A stretch of DNA of 64,000 nucleotides from Enterobacter asburiae (GTDB lineage Bacteria; Pseudomonadota; Gammaproteobacteria; Enterobacterales; Enterobacteriaceae), in assembly GCF_024599655.1 (NCBI RefSeq), contig NZ_CP102247.1, positions 3,100,001 through 3,164,000 of the forward strand, read 5' to 3'. The first letter of the stretch is position 1; each line of letters begins with the position of its first letter. Of this stretch, positions 15,932-25,157 are shown in pieces. The notes under the pieces were generated by a model. The model was not told the DNA's origin and searched no databases. It was given only the letters and a program-made list of their open reading frames with translations. Position numbers and translations under genes: made by a program.

Positions 15932-16858
15932 ATGACCCAGTTACCAAAATTTACTGCCGCCCTTTTGCATCCCCGTTATTGGTTGACCTGGCTTGGCATC
16001 GGCTTTTTATGGCTTCTGGTACAGCTTCCCTACCCTGTTATTTTTCGGTTGGGTAAATTTCTGGGCCGTTTCGCGCAGCTGTTCATGAAGCGTCGCGCCA
16101 GAATCGCGTACCGCAATCTTGAGCTGTGTTTTCCGCAGATGAGCGAGTCAGAGCGTCACGATATGGTCTCGAAGAATTTCGAATCCGTCGGGATGGGGCT
16201 CATGGAAACCGGAATGGCGTGGTTCTGGCCGGACAAACGCATGGCCCGCTGGAGCGAGGTGACGGGGACCGGCATGGAGCCGGTGCATACGCTTCAGGCC
16301 AATCAGACGGGCGTTCTGCTGATCGGCGTCCATTTCCTGACGCTGGAAATCGGGGCGCGCATGTTCGGCATGCAGGCACCCGGCATTGGCGTTTATCGTC
16401 CTAACGATAACCCGGTCATCGATTTAATCCAGACTAACGGCCGCATGCGCTCCAATAAAAGCATGATCGACCGTAAAGATCTGAAGGGGATGATCCGCGC
16501 GCTGAAATCCGGTGAAGTGGTCTGGTATGCCCCCGACCACGACTATGGCCCACAGGCCAGCGTATTTGTCCCCTTCTTCGCCGTTGAAGAGGCCGCCACG
16601 ACGACCGGAACCTGGATGCTGGCGCGCATGTCCAAAGCCGCCATCGTGCCTTTTGTTCCCCGCCGTAAGCCGGATGGTTCAGGCTACGAGCTGATGATGC
16701 TGGAGCCGGAACTCGCGCCGCCGCTTGACGATGCAGAAACCACCGCACGCTGGATGAACAGCGTTGTGGAGAAGTGCATCATGCTGGCGCCTGAGCAGTA
16801 TATGTGGCTGCACCGCCGTTTTAAAACGCGGCCACAAGGCACGCCGTCCCGCTATTAA
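15932..16858 (+). CDS. lpxL: Lipid A biosynthesis lauroyltransferase LpxL (HtrB)
   Basis: LpxL adds the secondary lauroyl chain from acyl-ACP to Kdo2-lipid IVA at the inner membrane. The 308-residue protein has an N-terminal membrane anchor (YWLTWLGIGFLWLLVQLPYP, residues about 16-35) and the catalytic H-X4-E motif in VHFLTLEIGARMFG. Conserved YRPNDNPVIDLIQTNGR and APDHDYGPQASVF blocks are typical of LpxL/LpxM. E. coli LpxL has 306 residues. It is divergent from trhO and monocistronic, with a terminator downstream. The product helps determine endotoxin hexa-acylation. Confidence 0.97.
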   Translation: MTQLPKFTAALLHPRYWLTWLGIGFLWLLVQLPYPVIFRLGKFLGRFAQLFMKRRARIAYRNLELCFPQMSESERHDMVSKNFESVGMGLMETGMAWFWPDKRMARWSEVTGTGMEPVHTLQANQTGVLLIGVHFLTLEIGARMFGMQAPGIGVYRPNDNPVIDLIQTNGRMRSNKSMIDRKDLKGMIRALKSGEVVWYAPDHDYGPQASVFVPFFAVEEAATTTGTWMLARMSKAAIVPFVPRRKPDGSGYELMMLEPELAPPLDDAETTARWMNSVVEKCIMLAPEQYMWLHRRFKTRPQGTPSRY

Positions 16859-16862
16859 TCCT

Positions 16863-16892
16863 CATGCGGTCCTCAGGGCCGCATGCCGTTTT
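16863..16892 (+). terminator. Terminator after lpxL
   Basis: CATGCGG and CCGCATG pair (16863-16869 with 16879-16885), with T-G wobble pairs inside, followed by CCGTTTT. Confidence 0.75.
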
Positions 16893-16998
16893 AGCTTTAA
16901 AAGCTCCTCCTCATTGCGGCAATCATAACCCAGGCGCATAATTAGCAGGCTTATTACTTTATGCCTCAGGTGCTCTGCACCTCATTATGCGGATAGTT

Positions 16999-18216
16999 AT
17001 GTCACCCTCAGATGCCCCCATAAACTGGAAGCGTAACCTCACGGTTGCGTGGCTTGGCTGTTTTCTTACCGGCGCGGCGTTTAGCCTGGTCATGCCCTTC
17101 CTGCCGCTCTACGTCGAACAGCTGGGCGTGACGGGCCACAGCGCGCTCAATATGTGGTCTGGCCTGGTATTCAGCATCACGTTTCTCTTTTCCGCGATAG
17201 CCTCGCCCTTCTGGGGCGGCCTTGCCGACCGCAAGGGACGTAAAATCATGCTGCTGCGCTCGGCGCTGGGGATGGCCATTATCATGGCGCTGATGGGCGT
17301 GGCGCAGAACGTCTGGCAGTTTCTGATCCTGCGCGCGCTGTTGGGCCTGCTGGGAGGATTTATTCCCAACGCGAACGCCCTGATAGCCACGCAAATTCCC
17401 CGCCATAAGAGCGGCTGGGCGCTAGGAACACTCTCCACCGGTGGCGTGAGCGGTGCTCTGCTGGGACCGCTGGCTGGCGGGTTACTGGCGGATAACTACG
17501 GCCTGCGTCCGGTCTTTTTCATCACCTCCAGCGTGTTGTTCCTGTGCTTTATCGTCACCCTGCTCTGTATTCGTGAAAACTTCACGCCTGTCGCCAAAAA
17601 AGAGATGCTCCACGCCAGGGAGGTGCTGACCTCGCTTAAAAATCCCAGACTGGTGCTGAGCCTGTTCGTGACGACAATGATTATCCAGGTGGCGACCGGG
17701 TCGATTGCCCCTATTCTGACGCTGTACGTTCGCGACCTGGCGGGTAACGTCAGCAGTATTGCGTTCATCAGCGGGCTGATTGCCTCCGTACCCGGCGTGG
17801 CGGCGCTGCTGAGCGCCCCGAGGCTGGGAAAACTGGGGGACCGGGTGGGTCCGGAAAAAATCCTGATCTGCGCGCTGGTGATTTCCGTCCTGCTGCTCAT
17901 CCCGATGTCGATGGTGCAAACGCCATGGCAGCTGGGCTTACTTCGCTTTTTGCTGGGTGCCGCCGACGGCGCGCTGCTGCCCGCCGTACAGACCCTGCTG
18001 GTCTACAACTCCACGAACCAGATTGCCGGGCGTATTTTCAGCTATAACCAGTCATTCCGGGATATCGGCAACGTCACCGGACCGCTGCTCGGGGCCGGGA
18101 TCTCCGCCAGCTTCGGTTTTCGCGCCGTCTTTATCGTGACGGCGGGCGTCGTGTTGTTCAATGCCATTTATTCATGGTTCAGTTTATCCCGTGCGCTACG
18201 GCCCGTGACGGAATAA
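16999..18216 (+). CDS. mdtG: MFS efflux protein MdtG
   Basis: MdtG (YceE) is a 12-helix MFS exporter; in E. coli its overexpression raises resistance to fosfomycin and deoxycholate, and it belongs to the SoxS/MarA regulon. The ATG at 16999 gives 405 residues starting MSPSDAPINWKRNLTVAWLG, close to E. coli (408). An ATG four codons earlier is possible. Motif A is GLADRKGRKIMLLRSALG (about residues 74-91). The C-terminal half repeats the motif as LGKLGDRVGPEKILI. It lies between lpxL and msyB as in E. coli. Confidence 0.95.
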   Translation: MSPSDAPINWKRNLTVAWLGCFLTGAAFSLVMPFLPLYVEQLGVTGHSALNMWSGLVFSITFLFSAIASPFWGGLADRKGRKIMLLRSALGMAIIMALMGVAQNVWQFLILRALLGLLGGFIPNANALIATQIPRHKSGWALGTLSTGGVSGALLGPLAGGLLADNYGLRPVFFITSSVLFLCFIVTLLCIRENFTPVAKKEMLHAREVLTSLKNPRLVLSLFVTTMIIQVATGSIAPILTLYVRDLAGNVSSIAFISGLIASVPGVAALLSAPRLGKLGDRVGPEKILICALVISVLLLIPMSMVQTPWQLGLLRFLLGAADGALLPAVQTLLVYNSTNQIAGRIFSYNQSFRDIGNVTGPLLGAGISASFGFRAVFIVTAGVVLFNAIYSWFSLSRALRPVTE

Positions 18217-18313
18217 GACGAACGCCTGACGGCTTATTTTCGCATTCATACTTGCAGAATCTTATATTCAGCTATTCTTTCCCTGAAACCTTCTGGAAAA
18301 CAGGGAGACACCA

Positions 18314-18688
18314 ATGACCATGTACGCCACGCTGGAAGAAGCTATTGATGCCGCTCGTGAAGAGTTCCTCGCCGACAACCCCGGCGTTGAAGAAGAAGAT
18401 GCTGACGTGCAACAGCTTAATATCCAAAAATACGTTCTGCAGGATGGGGATATTATGTGGCAGGCCGAATTCTTTGCCGATGAAGGTGAAGAAGGGGAAT
18501 GTTTGCCGATATTAAGCGGTGAAGGTGCGCAGGCCGTCTTTGATGGCGACTATGACGAAATCGAACTTCGGCAGGAATGGCTGGAGGAGAACACCCTGCA
18601 CGAGTGGGATGAGGGCGAGTTTCAGCTCGAGCCACCTCTGGATACGGAAGAAGGTCAAACCGCTGCCGATGAGTGGGACGAGCGTTAA
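18314..18688 (+). CDS. msyB: Acidic protein MsyB
   Basis: MsyB is a very acidic cytoplasmic protein first found as a multicopy suppressor of secY and secA defects in E. coli. The 124-residue product (E. coli 124) begins MYATLEEAIDAAREEFLADN after an MT dipeptide and is rich in Asp and Glu throughout (EEEDADVQQ, ADEGEEGECLP). It has no signal peptide. AGGGAGA precedes the ATG. It is convergent with yceK. It has been suggested to be sigma-S dependent in E. coli; nothing in the sequence settles this. Confidence 0.95.
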   Translation: MTMYATLEEAIDAAREEFLADNPGVEEEDADVQQLNIQKYVLQDGDIMWQAEFFADEGEEGECLPILSGEGAQAVFDGDYDEIELRQEWLEENTLHEWDEGEFQLEPPLDTEEGQTAADEWDER

Positions 18689-18694
18689 TTTACG

Positions 18695-18922
18695 CTATTC
18701 GTAAGGGCCGTGACTGGCATCGATCGGCAGCAACAGCGTGTCGAAAATCAGCGAGAACGGCAGATCGAGCACGGTCAGATAGCGCCATGCGGAATCACGG
18801 AGATCCCATTTCACGCCCGGGTAATACTGATTACCGTGGCCCTGCCCTGGAATGGTGCGACTGATGATACTGCCGCAGCCGCTGAGCAGGCATGCCATTA
18901 TGATGACGATGATTATTCTCAT
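18695..18922 (-). CDS. yceK: Small lipoprotein YceK
   Basis: YceK is a predicted outer-membrane lipoprotein of the DUF1375 family. The 75-residue precursor has a hydrophobic signal (MRIIIVIIMACLLSGC) with lipobox LSGC and Cys at residue 16; the following Gly-Ser does not give an inner-membrane retention signal. The conserved block YYPGVKWDLRDSAW leads into DLPFSLIFDTLLLPID. It ends 6 bases from the convergent msyB end. The function is unknown; it sits beside opgH as in E. coli. Confidence 0.92.
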   Translation of the reverse strand: MRIIIVIIMACLLSGCGSIISRTIPGQGHGNQYYPGVKWDLRDSAWRYLTVLDLPFSLIFDTLLLPIDASHGPYE

Positions 18923-18936
18923 CTCTAGCCTCTAAA

Positions 18937-18964
18937 AAAATACCGGCCTCACAGCCGGTATTTT
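18937..18964 (-). terminator. Terminator after opgH
   Basis: ATACCGGC and GCCGGTAT pair around CTCACA, with A-runs before and T-runs after, so it can work in both directions. On the reverse strand it terminates opgGH before yceK. Confidence 0.8.
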
Positions 18965-18968
18965 ATCT

Positions 18969-18994
18969 GGCGGGTGGCGCTTCGCCTACCCGCC
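18969..18994. repeat. REP-like palindrome after opgH
   Basis: GGCGGGTGGCGCTTCGCCTACCCGCC is written here only as its arms: GGCGGGT and ACCCGCC around GGCGCTTCGCCT. It is a diverged member of the REP family seen at 44004 and 44563. Confidence 0.75.
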
Positions 18995-19006
18995 CTGCTT
19001 AACAAC

Positions 19007-21535
19007 TTACTTCGCCTTCAGTGCAAGCGGATTCAGCTTCATGTCCTTATAGTAGTTCACCCACGAAGAGTATTTCTCCGGAGCGGACCACACGCGGTAG
19101 TGAAGACGCGCCATTGTCACCGGGTCGCTCAACAGCACCAGTCGACGGTCGCGGTTGAGTTTTTCCGGGGTCTCGTTAAGCGCCTGCTCAACGTGACGAT
19201 CGCGAGCAATCTCCAGCACCTGGCTGGCACGGTGACGCGCCGTCGCCATTGCCGTTGCCAGGGCGTTGAATGACGGGTTAAACACGGCGTGCATGAAGCC
19301 GTCATCCAGCGAGCGACTGCGGTTCTGTTCCAGATAACGATCGGTATCCACCAGCACCTGCGGCGGGGAATACTCTTCCGGGATCAGGAACAGTTTCCAG
19401 CGTTTGGTTCGCAGCCCCACCGTTGAACGGCTGGAAATCACGGACACAAACGGCGACAGGATCAGCGAGAAGACAATCGGCGCCAGCCAGAACAGGAAGC
19501 GCAGATCCAGCCAGGCCATACCGGCCGCCCACACCAGACCCAGCAGCAGCTGAGAACCGTGGCGCATAAAGGCTTCACTCCACGGCGTGGAGTCGTCATC
19601 ACGCTGCGGCGAGTTCCAGACCACTTCCCAGCCCAGGAACGCACTGACCACAAACACGGTGTGGAACAGCATACGTACCGGCGCCAGCAGCACGGAGAAC
19701 AGCACTTCCAGCAGCAGAGAAAGGGTCACGCGGAAGAAACCGCCGTACTCTTTCGAGCCTTTGCACCAGATCAGAATGATACTGAGCAGCTTAGGCAGGA
19801 ACAGCAGCACCATGGTGGAGGCAAACAGGGCAATCGCCAGCTCCGGACGCCACTGCGGCCACACCGGGAACAGCTGGCGCGGTTGCAGGAAGTATTGCGG
19901 CTCCGTCAGGGCATGGACGACCTGTAGCGCAGTGGAGAGCGCGAGGAACATAAACCACAGCGGTGCGGAGAGATAAGACATCACGCCCGTCAGGAACACC
20001 GCACGGTGAACCGGGTGCATCCCTTTTACAAGGAACAGGCGGAAGTTCATCAGGTTACCATGACACCAGCGGCGGTCACGCTTGAGCTCGTCCAGCAGGT
20101 TCGGCGGCAGCTCTTCGTACGATCCCGGCAGGTCGTAGGCAATCCAGACGCCCCAGCCAGCACGACGCATCAGCGCCGCTTCTACGAAGTCATGCGACAG
20201 AATAGAACCGGCAAACGAACCCTCACCCGGCAGCGGCGCCAGCGCACAGTGCTCAATGAACGGCTTCACGCGGATAATGGCGTTGTGACCCCAGTAGTGC
20301 GACTCACCCAGCTGCCAGAAGTGCAGACCCGCCGTAAACAGCGGCCCGTAAACACGGGTGGCGAACTGCTGGCAGCGCGCGTAAAGGGTGTCCATGCCGG
20401 ACGCTTTTGGCGAGGACTGAATGATACCTGCGTTAGGGTTGGCTTCCATCAGACGCACCAGACCGCTCAGGCAGTCTCCGCTCATGACGGAGTCAGCATC
20501 CAGCACCACCATGTAGCTGTACTGGTTACCCCAGCGACGGCAGAAGTCATCGATGTTACCGCTTTTACGCTTCACACGACGGCGGCGGCGACGGTAGAAG
20601 ATCTGGCCTTCACCCTGCACTTCTGCAATCAGCTCCATCCACGCTTTTTGTTCTGCAACGCAGATATCCGGGTTGTAGCTGTCGCTCAGGATGTAAACGT
20701 CAAAATGCTCCGCGTTGCCGGTCGCCTTTACGGACTCCCAGGTCGCACGCAGGCCCGCGAATACGCGGTCAACGTCTTCGTTACAGATAGGCATAATCAG
20801 CGCAGTACGGTGCTCGGGATTGAGGGGTTCATCCCCGACCGTTGACGCCGAAATGCTGTATTTGTCACGCCCCATCAGCAGCTGCAGGAAGCCCATCAGC
20901 GCGGTCCAGAAACCGGCAGAGACCCAGCAGAAGAGGACCGCGAACAGCAGGAGAATGCCGCTCTGCAGAATATACGGCAGCAGCTGCATGAAGGAGACCC
21001 AGAGATCCTGGCCCATCATGTCCGTCGGGTTGATAAACGCCCAGCCCTGGTAAGGCAGAATGGTTTTCATATACCAGGTCGCGACGACGGTCTGCGCCAG
21101 CGTCAGAAGCAGCAGGATATAGCGACGGATTGTCCCCACGGTACGCCATTTCTGTTCGGACGCCTGCTCTTCTTTCGTCAGGCGCGACAGATAGCGCGGC
21201 GTCACATCACGCCCGCGCAGGCGATCCCAGAAACGGCCCACCGGGTTGGTGCGCCATGGGTCGGGGAACATAGAGGAACGCGTGGCCTTCGGCATCGCCT
21301 GAAGCTGATCGCGTCCTTCATCGTCTTTAATCAACTGCCCTTCCGCCAGCGAGTCCGGCCAGGCCTGCTCCAGACGCGCCTTGACTGACCCGAGCGGCGT
21401 ATCATCATCACGAGAAAACGTATGATGTTCACCATCCAGCGCGGTGTGAACCGCGCGGATGTCGCTCTTAGGCAGTGCCGCTTTTTCGATATCCGTCAGC
21501 GGCATGGCATCAATATATTCAGATGTATTATTCAT
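19007..21535 (-). CDS. opgH: Osmoregulated periplasmic glucan glucosyltransferase OpgH
   Basis: OpgH polymerises the linear beta-1,2-glucan backbone from UDP-glucose and exports it; in E. coli it also slows division in rich medium by binding FtsZ. The ATG at 21535 (MNNTSEYIDAM) gives 842 residues, near E. coli OpgH (847). It has a cytoplasmic N-terminus, about eight membrane segments, and a GT2 catalytic domain with DAD (VVLDADSVMSGD), and QLGESHYWGHN, plus the RDRRWCHGNLMNF block equivalent to QxxRW. The start overlaps the end of opgG by 8 bases, so translation is coupled. Confidence 0.97.
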   Translation of the reverse strand: MNNTSEYIDAMPLTDIEKAALPKSDIRAVHTALDGEHHTFSRDDDTPLGSVKARLEQAWPDSLAEGQLIKDDEGRDQLQAMPKATRSSMFPDPWRTNPVGRFWDRLRGRDVTPRYLSRLTKEEQASEQKWRTVGTIRRYILLLLTLAQTVVATWYMKTILPYQGWAFINPTDMMGQDLWVSFMQLLPYILQSGILLLFAVLFCWVSAGFWTALMGFLQLLMGRDKYSISASTVGDEPLNPEHRTALIMPICNEDVDRVFAGLRATWESVKATGNAEHFDVYILSDSYNPDICVAEQKAWMELIAEVQGEGQIFYRRRRRRVKRKSGNIDDFCRRWGNQYSYMVVLDADSVMSGDCLSGLVRLMEANPNAGIIQSSPKASGMDTLYARCQQFATRVYGPLFTAGLHFWQLGESHYWGHNAIIRVKPFIEHCALAPLPGEGSFAGSILSHDFVEAALMRRAGWGVWIAYDLPGSYEELPPNLLDELKRDRRWCHGNLMNFRLFLVKGMHPVHRAVFLTGVMSYLSAPLWFMFLALSTALQVVHALTEPQYFLQPRQLFPVWPQWRPELAIALFASTMVLLFLPKLLSIILIWCKGSKEYGGFFRVTLSLLLEVLFSVLLAPVRMLFHTVFVVSAFLGWEVVWNSPQRDDDSTPWSEAFMRHGSQLLLGLVWAAGMAWLDLRFLFWLAPIVFSLILSPFVSVISSRSTVGLRTKRWKLFLIPEEYSPPQVLVDTDRYLEQNRSRSLDDGFMHAVFNPSFNALATAMATARHRASQVLEIARDRHVEQALNETPEKLNRDRRLVLLSDPVTMARLHYRVWSAPEKYSSWVNYYKDMKLNPLALKAK

Positions 21536-23081
21536 TGGCAGGTAGCTGATAGCTCCAGGTTTCACTCAGCGGCTGATCGTTACTGACCAGCGCAGCACGC
21601 ATTTCAGTGGTCTGTTTCGGATCTTTCACTTTCACGCGCAGGGTCAGACGCCAGCCTTTGGTTACCGGGTTGTAACGCACGGTATTCTCAACGATTTCAC
21701 CGTTATCACCGATGCTGGCCTGAGCGGCAACGGCGGTGTCCGGTGACAGTTTCTTCATATCCTGGCCCGTGAAGTCCACGACGAACGCCACGGTACCGTC
21801 AGGCTGACGGATAAGATTTGACTGCTTCACATCACCCGTTGAGCGGCGAGTCTGCATTACATACGCGTTATCCGGCGCGTGCAGCTTATCTTCGTCGCGG
21901 CTGAAGGTAATGGTGTACTTGAAGTTCATCTCTTTACCGGCTTCTGGCAGCTGATCCGGTGTCCAGTAAGCGACGATGTTATCGTTGGTTTCGTCGTTGG
22001 TTGGAATTTCTACCAGCTCGACCTTACCTTTACCCCAGTCACCGTTTGGCGTGACCCAGGCGCTTGGACGCTGGTCATAGCGATCGTCCAAATCTTCAAA
22101 GCGGGAGAACTGACGACCACGCTGCAGCAGGCCGAAACCTTGCGGATTTTCCATTGCGAAGCTGCTAACCGCCAGATGTTTCGGGTTATTCAGCGGACGC
22201 CAGATCCACTCACCGTTACCGGCATGAATAGACAGACCGTTGGAGTCATGCAGTTCCGGGCGGAAGTTGGTTGCCGGAGACGGCTGGTTCGGCCCAAACA
22301 GGAACATGCTGGTCAATGGTGCAACGCCCAGTTTGCCCACTTTATCACGCAGGTAAACCTTGGACTGCACGTCAACTACCGTGTCACGACCCGGCATAAT
22401 CACAAAGCGATAGGCACCGGTTGCACGCGGGGAATCCAGCAGCGCATAAATGGTCAGACGTTTATCCGTTGGTTTTGGACGTTCAATCCAGAACTCACGG
22501 AAACGCGGGAACTCTTCACCTGATGGCAGCGCGGTATCAATAGCCAGACCACGCGCAGAAAGCCCGTATACCTGCCCCGCGCCAATGACGCGGAAATAGC
22601 TGGCACCCAGCATGCTGACGATTTCGTCGTTTTTATCTTTGCTGTTGATCGGGTAAAGCACCTTAAAGCCTGCGAAGCCCAGGTCTTTCACCGTATCTTT
22701 GTCGTGTTGCACATTGCCAAAATTGAAGTAATCCGGGCTGTACTTAATCTTACGAACCGCAGTCGCCGTCACTTCATTGATGGCAACAGGCGTGTCGAAG
22801 TACATACCCTGATGATAAAATTCAAGCTTGAACGGGGTTTTAATATTGCTCCAGTACGCTTTATCGTGATTGAACTGGATCTGCTGATAGTCCGCATACT
22901 TCATGTCGCGGAAAACGGAGGGCAAGTTACTTTTCGGCGCTTCGTAGCTCTTGCCTGCCATCGATTTTGCCTGTTTTGCGACATCGTCGATGTTAAAGGC
23001 CAGTGCCGATGAGGTATACAGTGACAACACCACTGCAGCACCCAACCAACGCATTTTCATCATCTGTGGTTTATGTTTCAT
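21528..23081 (-). CDS. opgG: Glucan biosynthesis protein OpgG
   Basis: OpgG is a periplasmic protein needed to make branched osmoregulated periplasmic glucans; recent work assigns beta-1,2-glucanase activity to the family. The ATG at 23081 gives 517 residues, MKHKPQMMKMRWLGAAVVLS then a signal peptide ending at ALA-FNIDD. Methionines at positions 7, 8 and 10 are alternative starts. It has the two-domain MdoG fold with the conserved FRDMKYADYQQIQFNHDKAY-type region. It is first in the opgGH operon and is divergent from opgC across 254 bases. Confidence 0.96.
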   Translation of the reverse strand: MKHKPQMMKMRWLGAAVVLSLYTSSALAFNIDDVAKQAKSMAGKSYEAPKSNLPSVFRDMKYADYQQIQFNHDKAYWSNIKTPFKLEFYHQGMYFDTPVAINEVTATAVRKIKYSPDYFNFGNVQHDKDTVKDLGFAGFKVLYPINSKDKNDEIVSMLGASYFRVIGAGQVYGLSARGLAIDTALPSGEEFPRFREFWIERPKPTDKRLTIYALLDSPRATGAYRFVIMPGRDTVVDVQSKVYLRDKVGKLGVAPLTSMFLFGPNQPSPATNFRPELHDSNGLSIHAGNGEWIWRPLNNPKHLAVSSFAMENPQGFGLLQRGRQFSRFEDLDDRYDQRPSAWVTPNGDWGKGKVELVEIPTNDETNDNIVAYWTPDQLPEAGKEMNFKYTITFSRDEDKLHAPDNAYVMQTRRSTGDVKQSNLIRQPDGTVAFVVDFTGQDMKKLSPDTAVAAQASIGDNGEIVENTVRYNPVTKGWRLTLRVKVKDPKQTTEMRAALVSNDQPLSETWSYQLPANE

Positions 23082-23335
23082 AATAAGTAAGCACTTCCCC
23101 CTTTGTGTGCTTATATCGATCCGATCCATTTTAATGGAAACTCAGGCAATCCGACAACATTATCACTGCTTTGTTCAGCTGCTGGCTCATGGATTAAGCA
23201 AATGAAAGAACCCGCTATTCACTTTGCGTGCTTATCCTGGAGACAGGGTGTCGGTCTTGGTGTAGGGTTGGCTTCGAATGTAACCATTATGAGTCTTAGG
23301 GATAAGGCGAAAAGTCTGAGAATGCACAACGTTAT

Positions 23336-24475
23336 ATGAGCACAACACCAATACAACGGGAATATTTCCTCGACTCGATCCGGGCATGGCTGATGCTATT
23401 GGGGATCCCCTTTCACATTTCACTGATTTACTCCAGCCACACCTGGCACGTGAATAGCCAGATGCCCTCCTGGTGGCTGACGCTGTTTAATGACTTTATT
23501 CACGCCTTCCGTATGCAGGTGTTTTTCGTCATATCCGGCTATTTCTCTTACATGCTGTTTCTGCGATACCCGCTCAAGCGCTGGTGGAAAGTGCGCGTAG
23601 AGCGCGTGGGGATCCCCATGCTGACTGCAATTCCGCTGCTGACGCTGCCTCAGTTCATTATGTTGCAGTACGTGAAGGGCAAGGCGGAGAACTGGCCGAA
23701 TCTGACGCTGTATGAAAAGTACAATACGCTGGTCTGGGAGCTGGTATCTCACCTGTGGTTCCTGCTGGTCCTGGTGGTGCTCACGACGGTGAGTCTGTTG
23801 ATTTTCAGCCGCCTGCGCCGCCATCTGAGTACGAAAGCCGACACCTTTTTCGCCAACGTTACGATGGGCAAACTGTCTGTGCTTTTCTTGCTGTTGGGGA
23901 TTGCCTATGCCGTCGTGCGACGGACCCTGCTTATCGTTTACCCGCCGATTTTGAGCGACGGGTTATTTAATTTTGTGGTGATGCAGTCGCTGTTCTACAT
24001 TCCGTTCTTTTTAATCGGGGCGCTGGCCTTTATTCATCCGAAGCTTAAATCGCTGTTTGTCACCCCGTCACCGTGGTGCGCGCTGGGAGCCACCCTCGCG
24101 TTCGCGGCCTATCTGCTGAATCAGCGTTACGGCAGTGGCGACGCCTGGATGTATGAAACGGAAAGCGTGATCACTATGCTGCTGGGCCTGTGGATGGTGA
24201 ACGTGGTATTCGCGCTGGGCCACCGTTTGCTGAACTTTAAGTCCAGCCGCGTGACCTACTTCGTTAACGCTTCGCTGTTTATCTATCTGGTGCATCACCC
24301 GTTGACGCTTTTCTTCGGGGCTTACATCACACCGCACATCGCCTCCAACACGCTGGGCTTCTTTACCGGGCTGGTGTTTGTGGTGGGGGTGGCGATCGTG
24401 CTCTACGAGATTCATCTGCGGATCCCGCTCCTGCGTTTCCTCTTTTCAGGAAAACCACCGGCGAAAGCCTCATAA
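23336..24475 (+). CDS. opgC: Glucan succinyltransferase OpgC
   Basis: OpgC adds succinyl groups to osmoregulated periplasmic glucans. The 379-residue protein has about ten membrane segments and is an acyltransferase-3 family member: N-terminal REYFLDSIRAWLMLLGIPFH carries the conserved Asp-Arg and the catalytic-type His of this family, and a second FRMQVFFVISGYFS block follows. C-terminal FLYLVHHP-like sequence (FIYLVHHPLTLFFGAY) is also typical. It is divergent from opgGH. In E. coli clsC lies next to it; here it is convergent directly with ymdB. Confidence 0.95.
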   Translation: MSTTPIQREYFLDSIRAWLMLLGIPFHISLIYSSHTWHVNSQMPSWWLTLFNDFIHAFRMQVFFVISGYFSYMLFLRYPLKRWWKVRVERVGIPMLTAIPLLTLPQFIMLQYVKGKAENWPNLTLYEKYNTLVWELVSHLWFLLVLVVLTTVSLLIFSRLRRHLSTKADTFFANVTMGKLSVLFLLLGIAYAVVRRTLLIVYPPILSDGLFNFVVMQSLFYIPFFLIGALAFIHPKLKSLFVTPSPWCALGATLAFAAYLLNQRYGSGDAWMYETESVITMLLGLWMVNVVFALGHRLLNFKSSRVTYFVNASLFIYLVHHPLTLFFGAYITPHIASNTLGFFTGLVFVVGVAIVLYEIHLRIPLLRFLFSGKPPAKAS

Positions 24476-24508
24476 ACCGCGCGGCGCACTCGATGCGCCG
24501 CGTTTGCT

Positions 24509-25051
24509 TCAGCTTTCCAGCTCTTGTCTGCGCTGAGTCAGAAGCCGCTGATAAAGATGCGTAGTGTCCTCGTCAAAACAGACAAAAATCACCTTCTCCG
24601 GCAGCGGTTTTAAAGACAGGTAGCGGTAAACGGTTTCGACGGCGATTGTTGCGGCGGCGGCCTTAGGATAACCATACACGCCGGTGCTGATGGCCGGGAA
24701 CGCCATCGTTTTATAACCGTTGTCGGCGGCCAGCCGCAGACAGTTCCGGTAAGCCTCTTCCAGAATACTCGCTTCGTGCTGGTCCCCGCCATGCCAGACG
24801 GGCCCTACGGCATGAATAACCGCTCTGGCAGGCAGATTGCCCGCCAGCGTAATCACCGCGTGACCGGGAGGACATTCGCCCTGCTGTTGCCGCACGGTTT
24901 TACAGGCTTCCAGCAGCTGCGGTCCGGCAGCCCGGTGGATAGCCCCGTCCACGCCGCCTCCCCCCATCAGGGATGGATTGGCCGCATTGACGATAACGTC
25001 GACATGCATTGTCGTAATATCGCCATGAATAATGTCAATTTGCGGTTTCAT
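24509..25051 (-). CDS. ymdB: O-acetyl-ADP-ribose deacetylase YmdB (macrodomain)
   Basis: YmdB is a macrodomain hydrolase of O-acetyl-ADP-ribose and in E. coli also binds and restrains RNase III. The ATG at 25051 (MKPQIDIIHGDITTMHVDVI) gives 180 residues. The ADP-ribose binding signature VNAANPSLMGGGGVDGAIHR and the AFPAISTGVYGYP loop are both intact. E. coli YmdB is 177 residues. The gene follows the curli operon and ymdA on the same strand; clsC, which overlaps its end in E. coli, is absent here. Confidence 0.95.
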   Translation of the reverse strand: MKPQIDIIHGDITTMHVDVIVNAANPSLMGGGGVDGAIHRAAGPQLLEACKTVRQQQGECPPGHAVITLAGNLPARAVIHAVGPVWHGGDQHEASILEEAYRNCLRLAADNGYKTMAFPAISTGVYGYPKAAAATIAVETVYRYLSLKPLPEKVIFVCFDEDTTHLYQRLLTQRRQELES

Positions 25052-25157
25052 AAAGCCCCTCTGCAACCCGCCATTTTCTTAAGTGTATCGCAGAGGAGAC
25101 CGGGAGAAAAAACTATCAGAAAAAATCCTCTTCCACCGCAGGGCGGAAGAACGCGCA

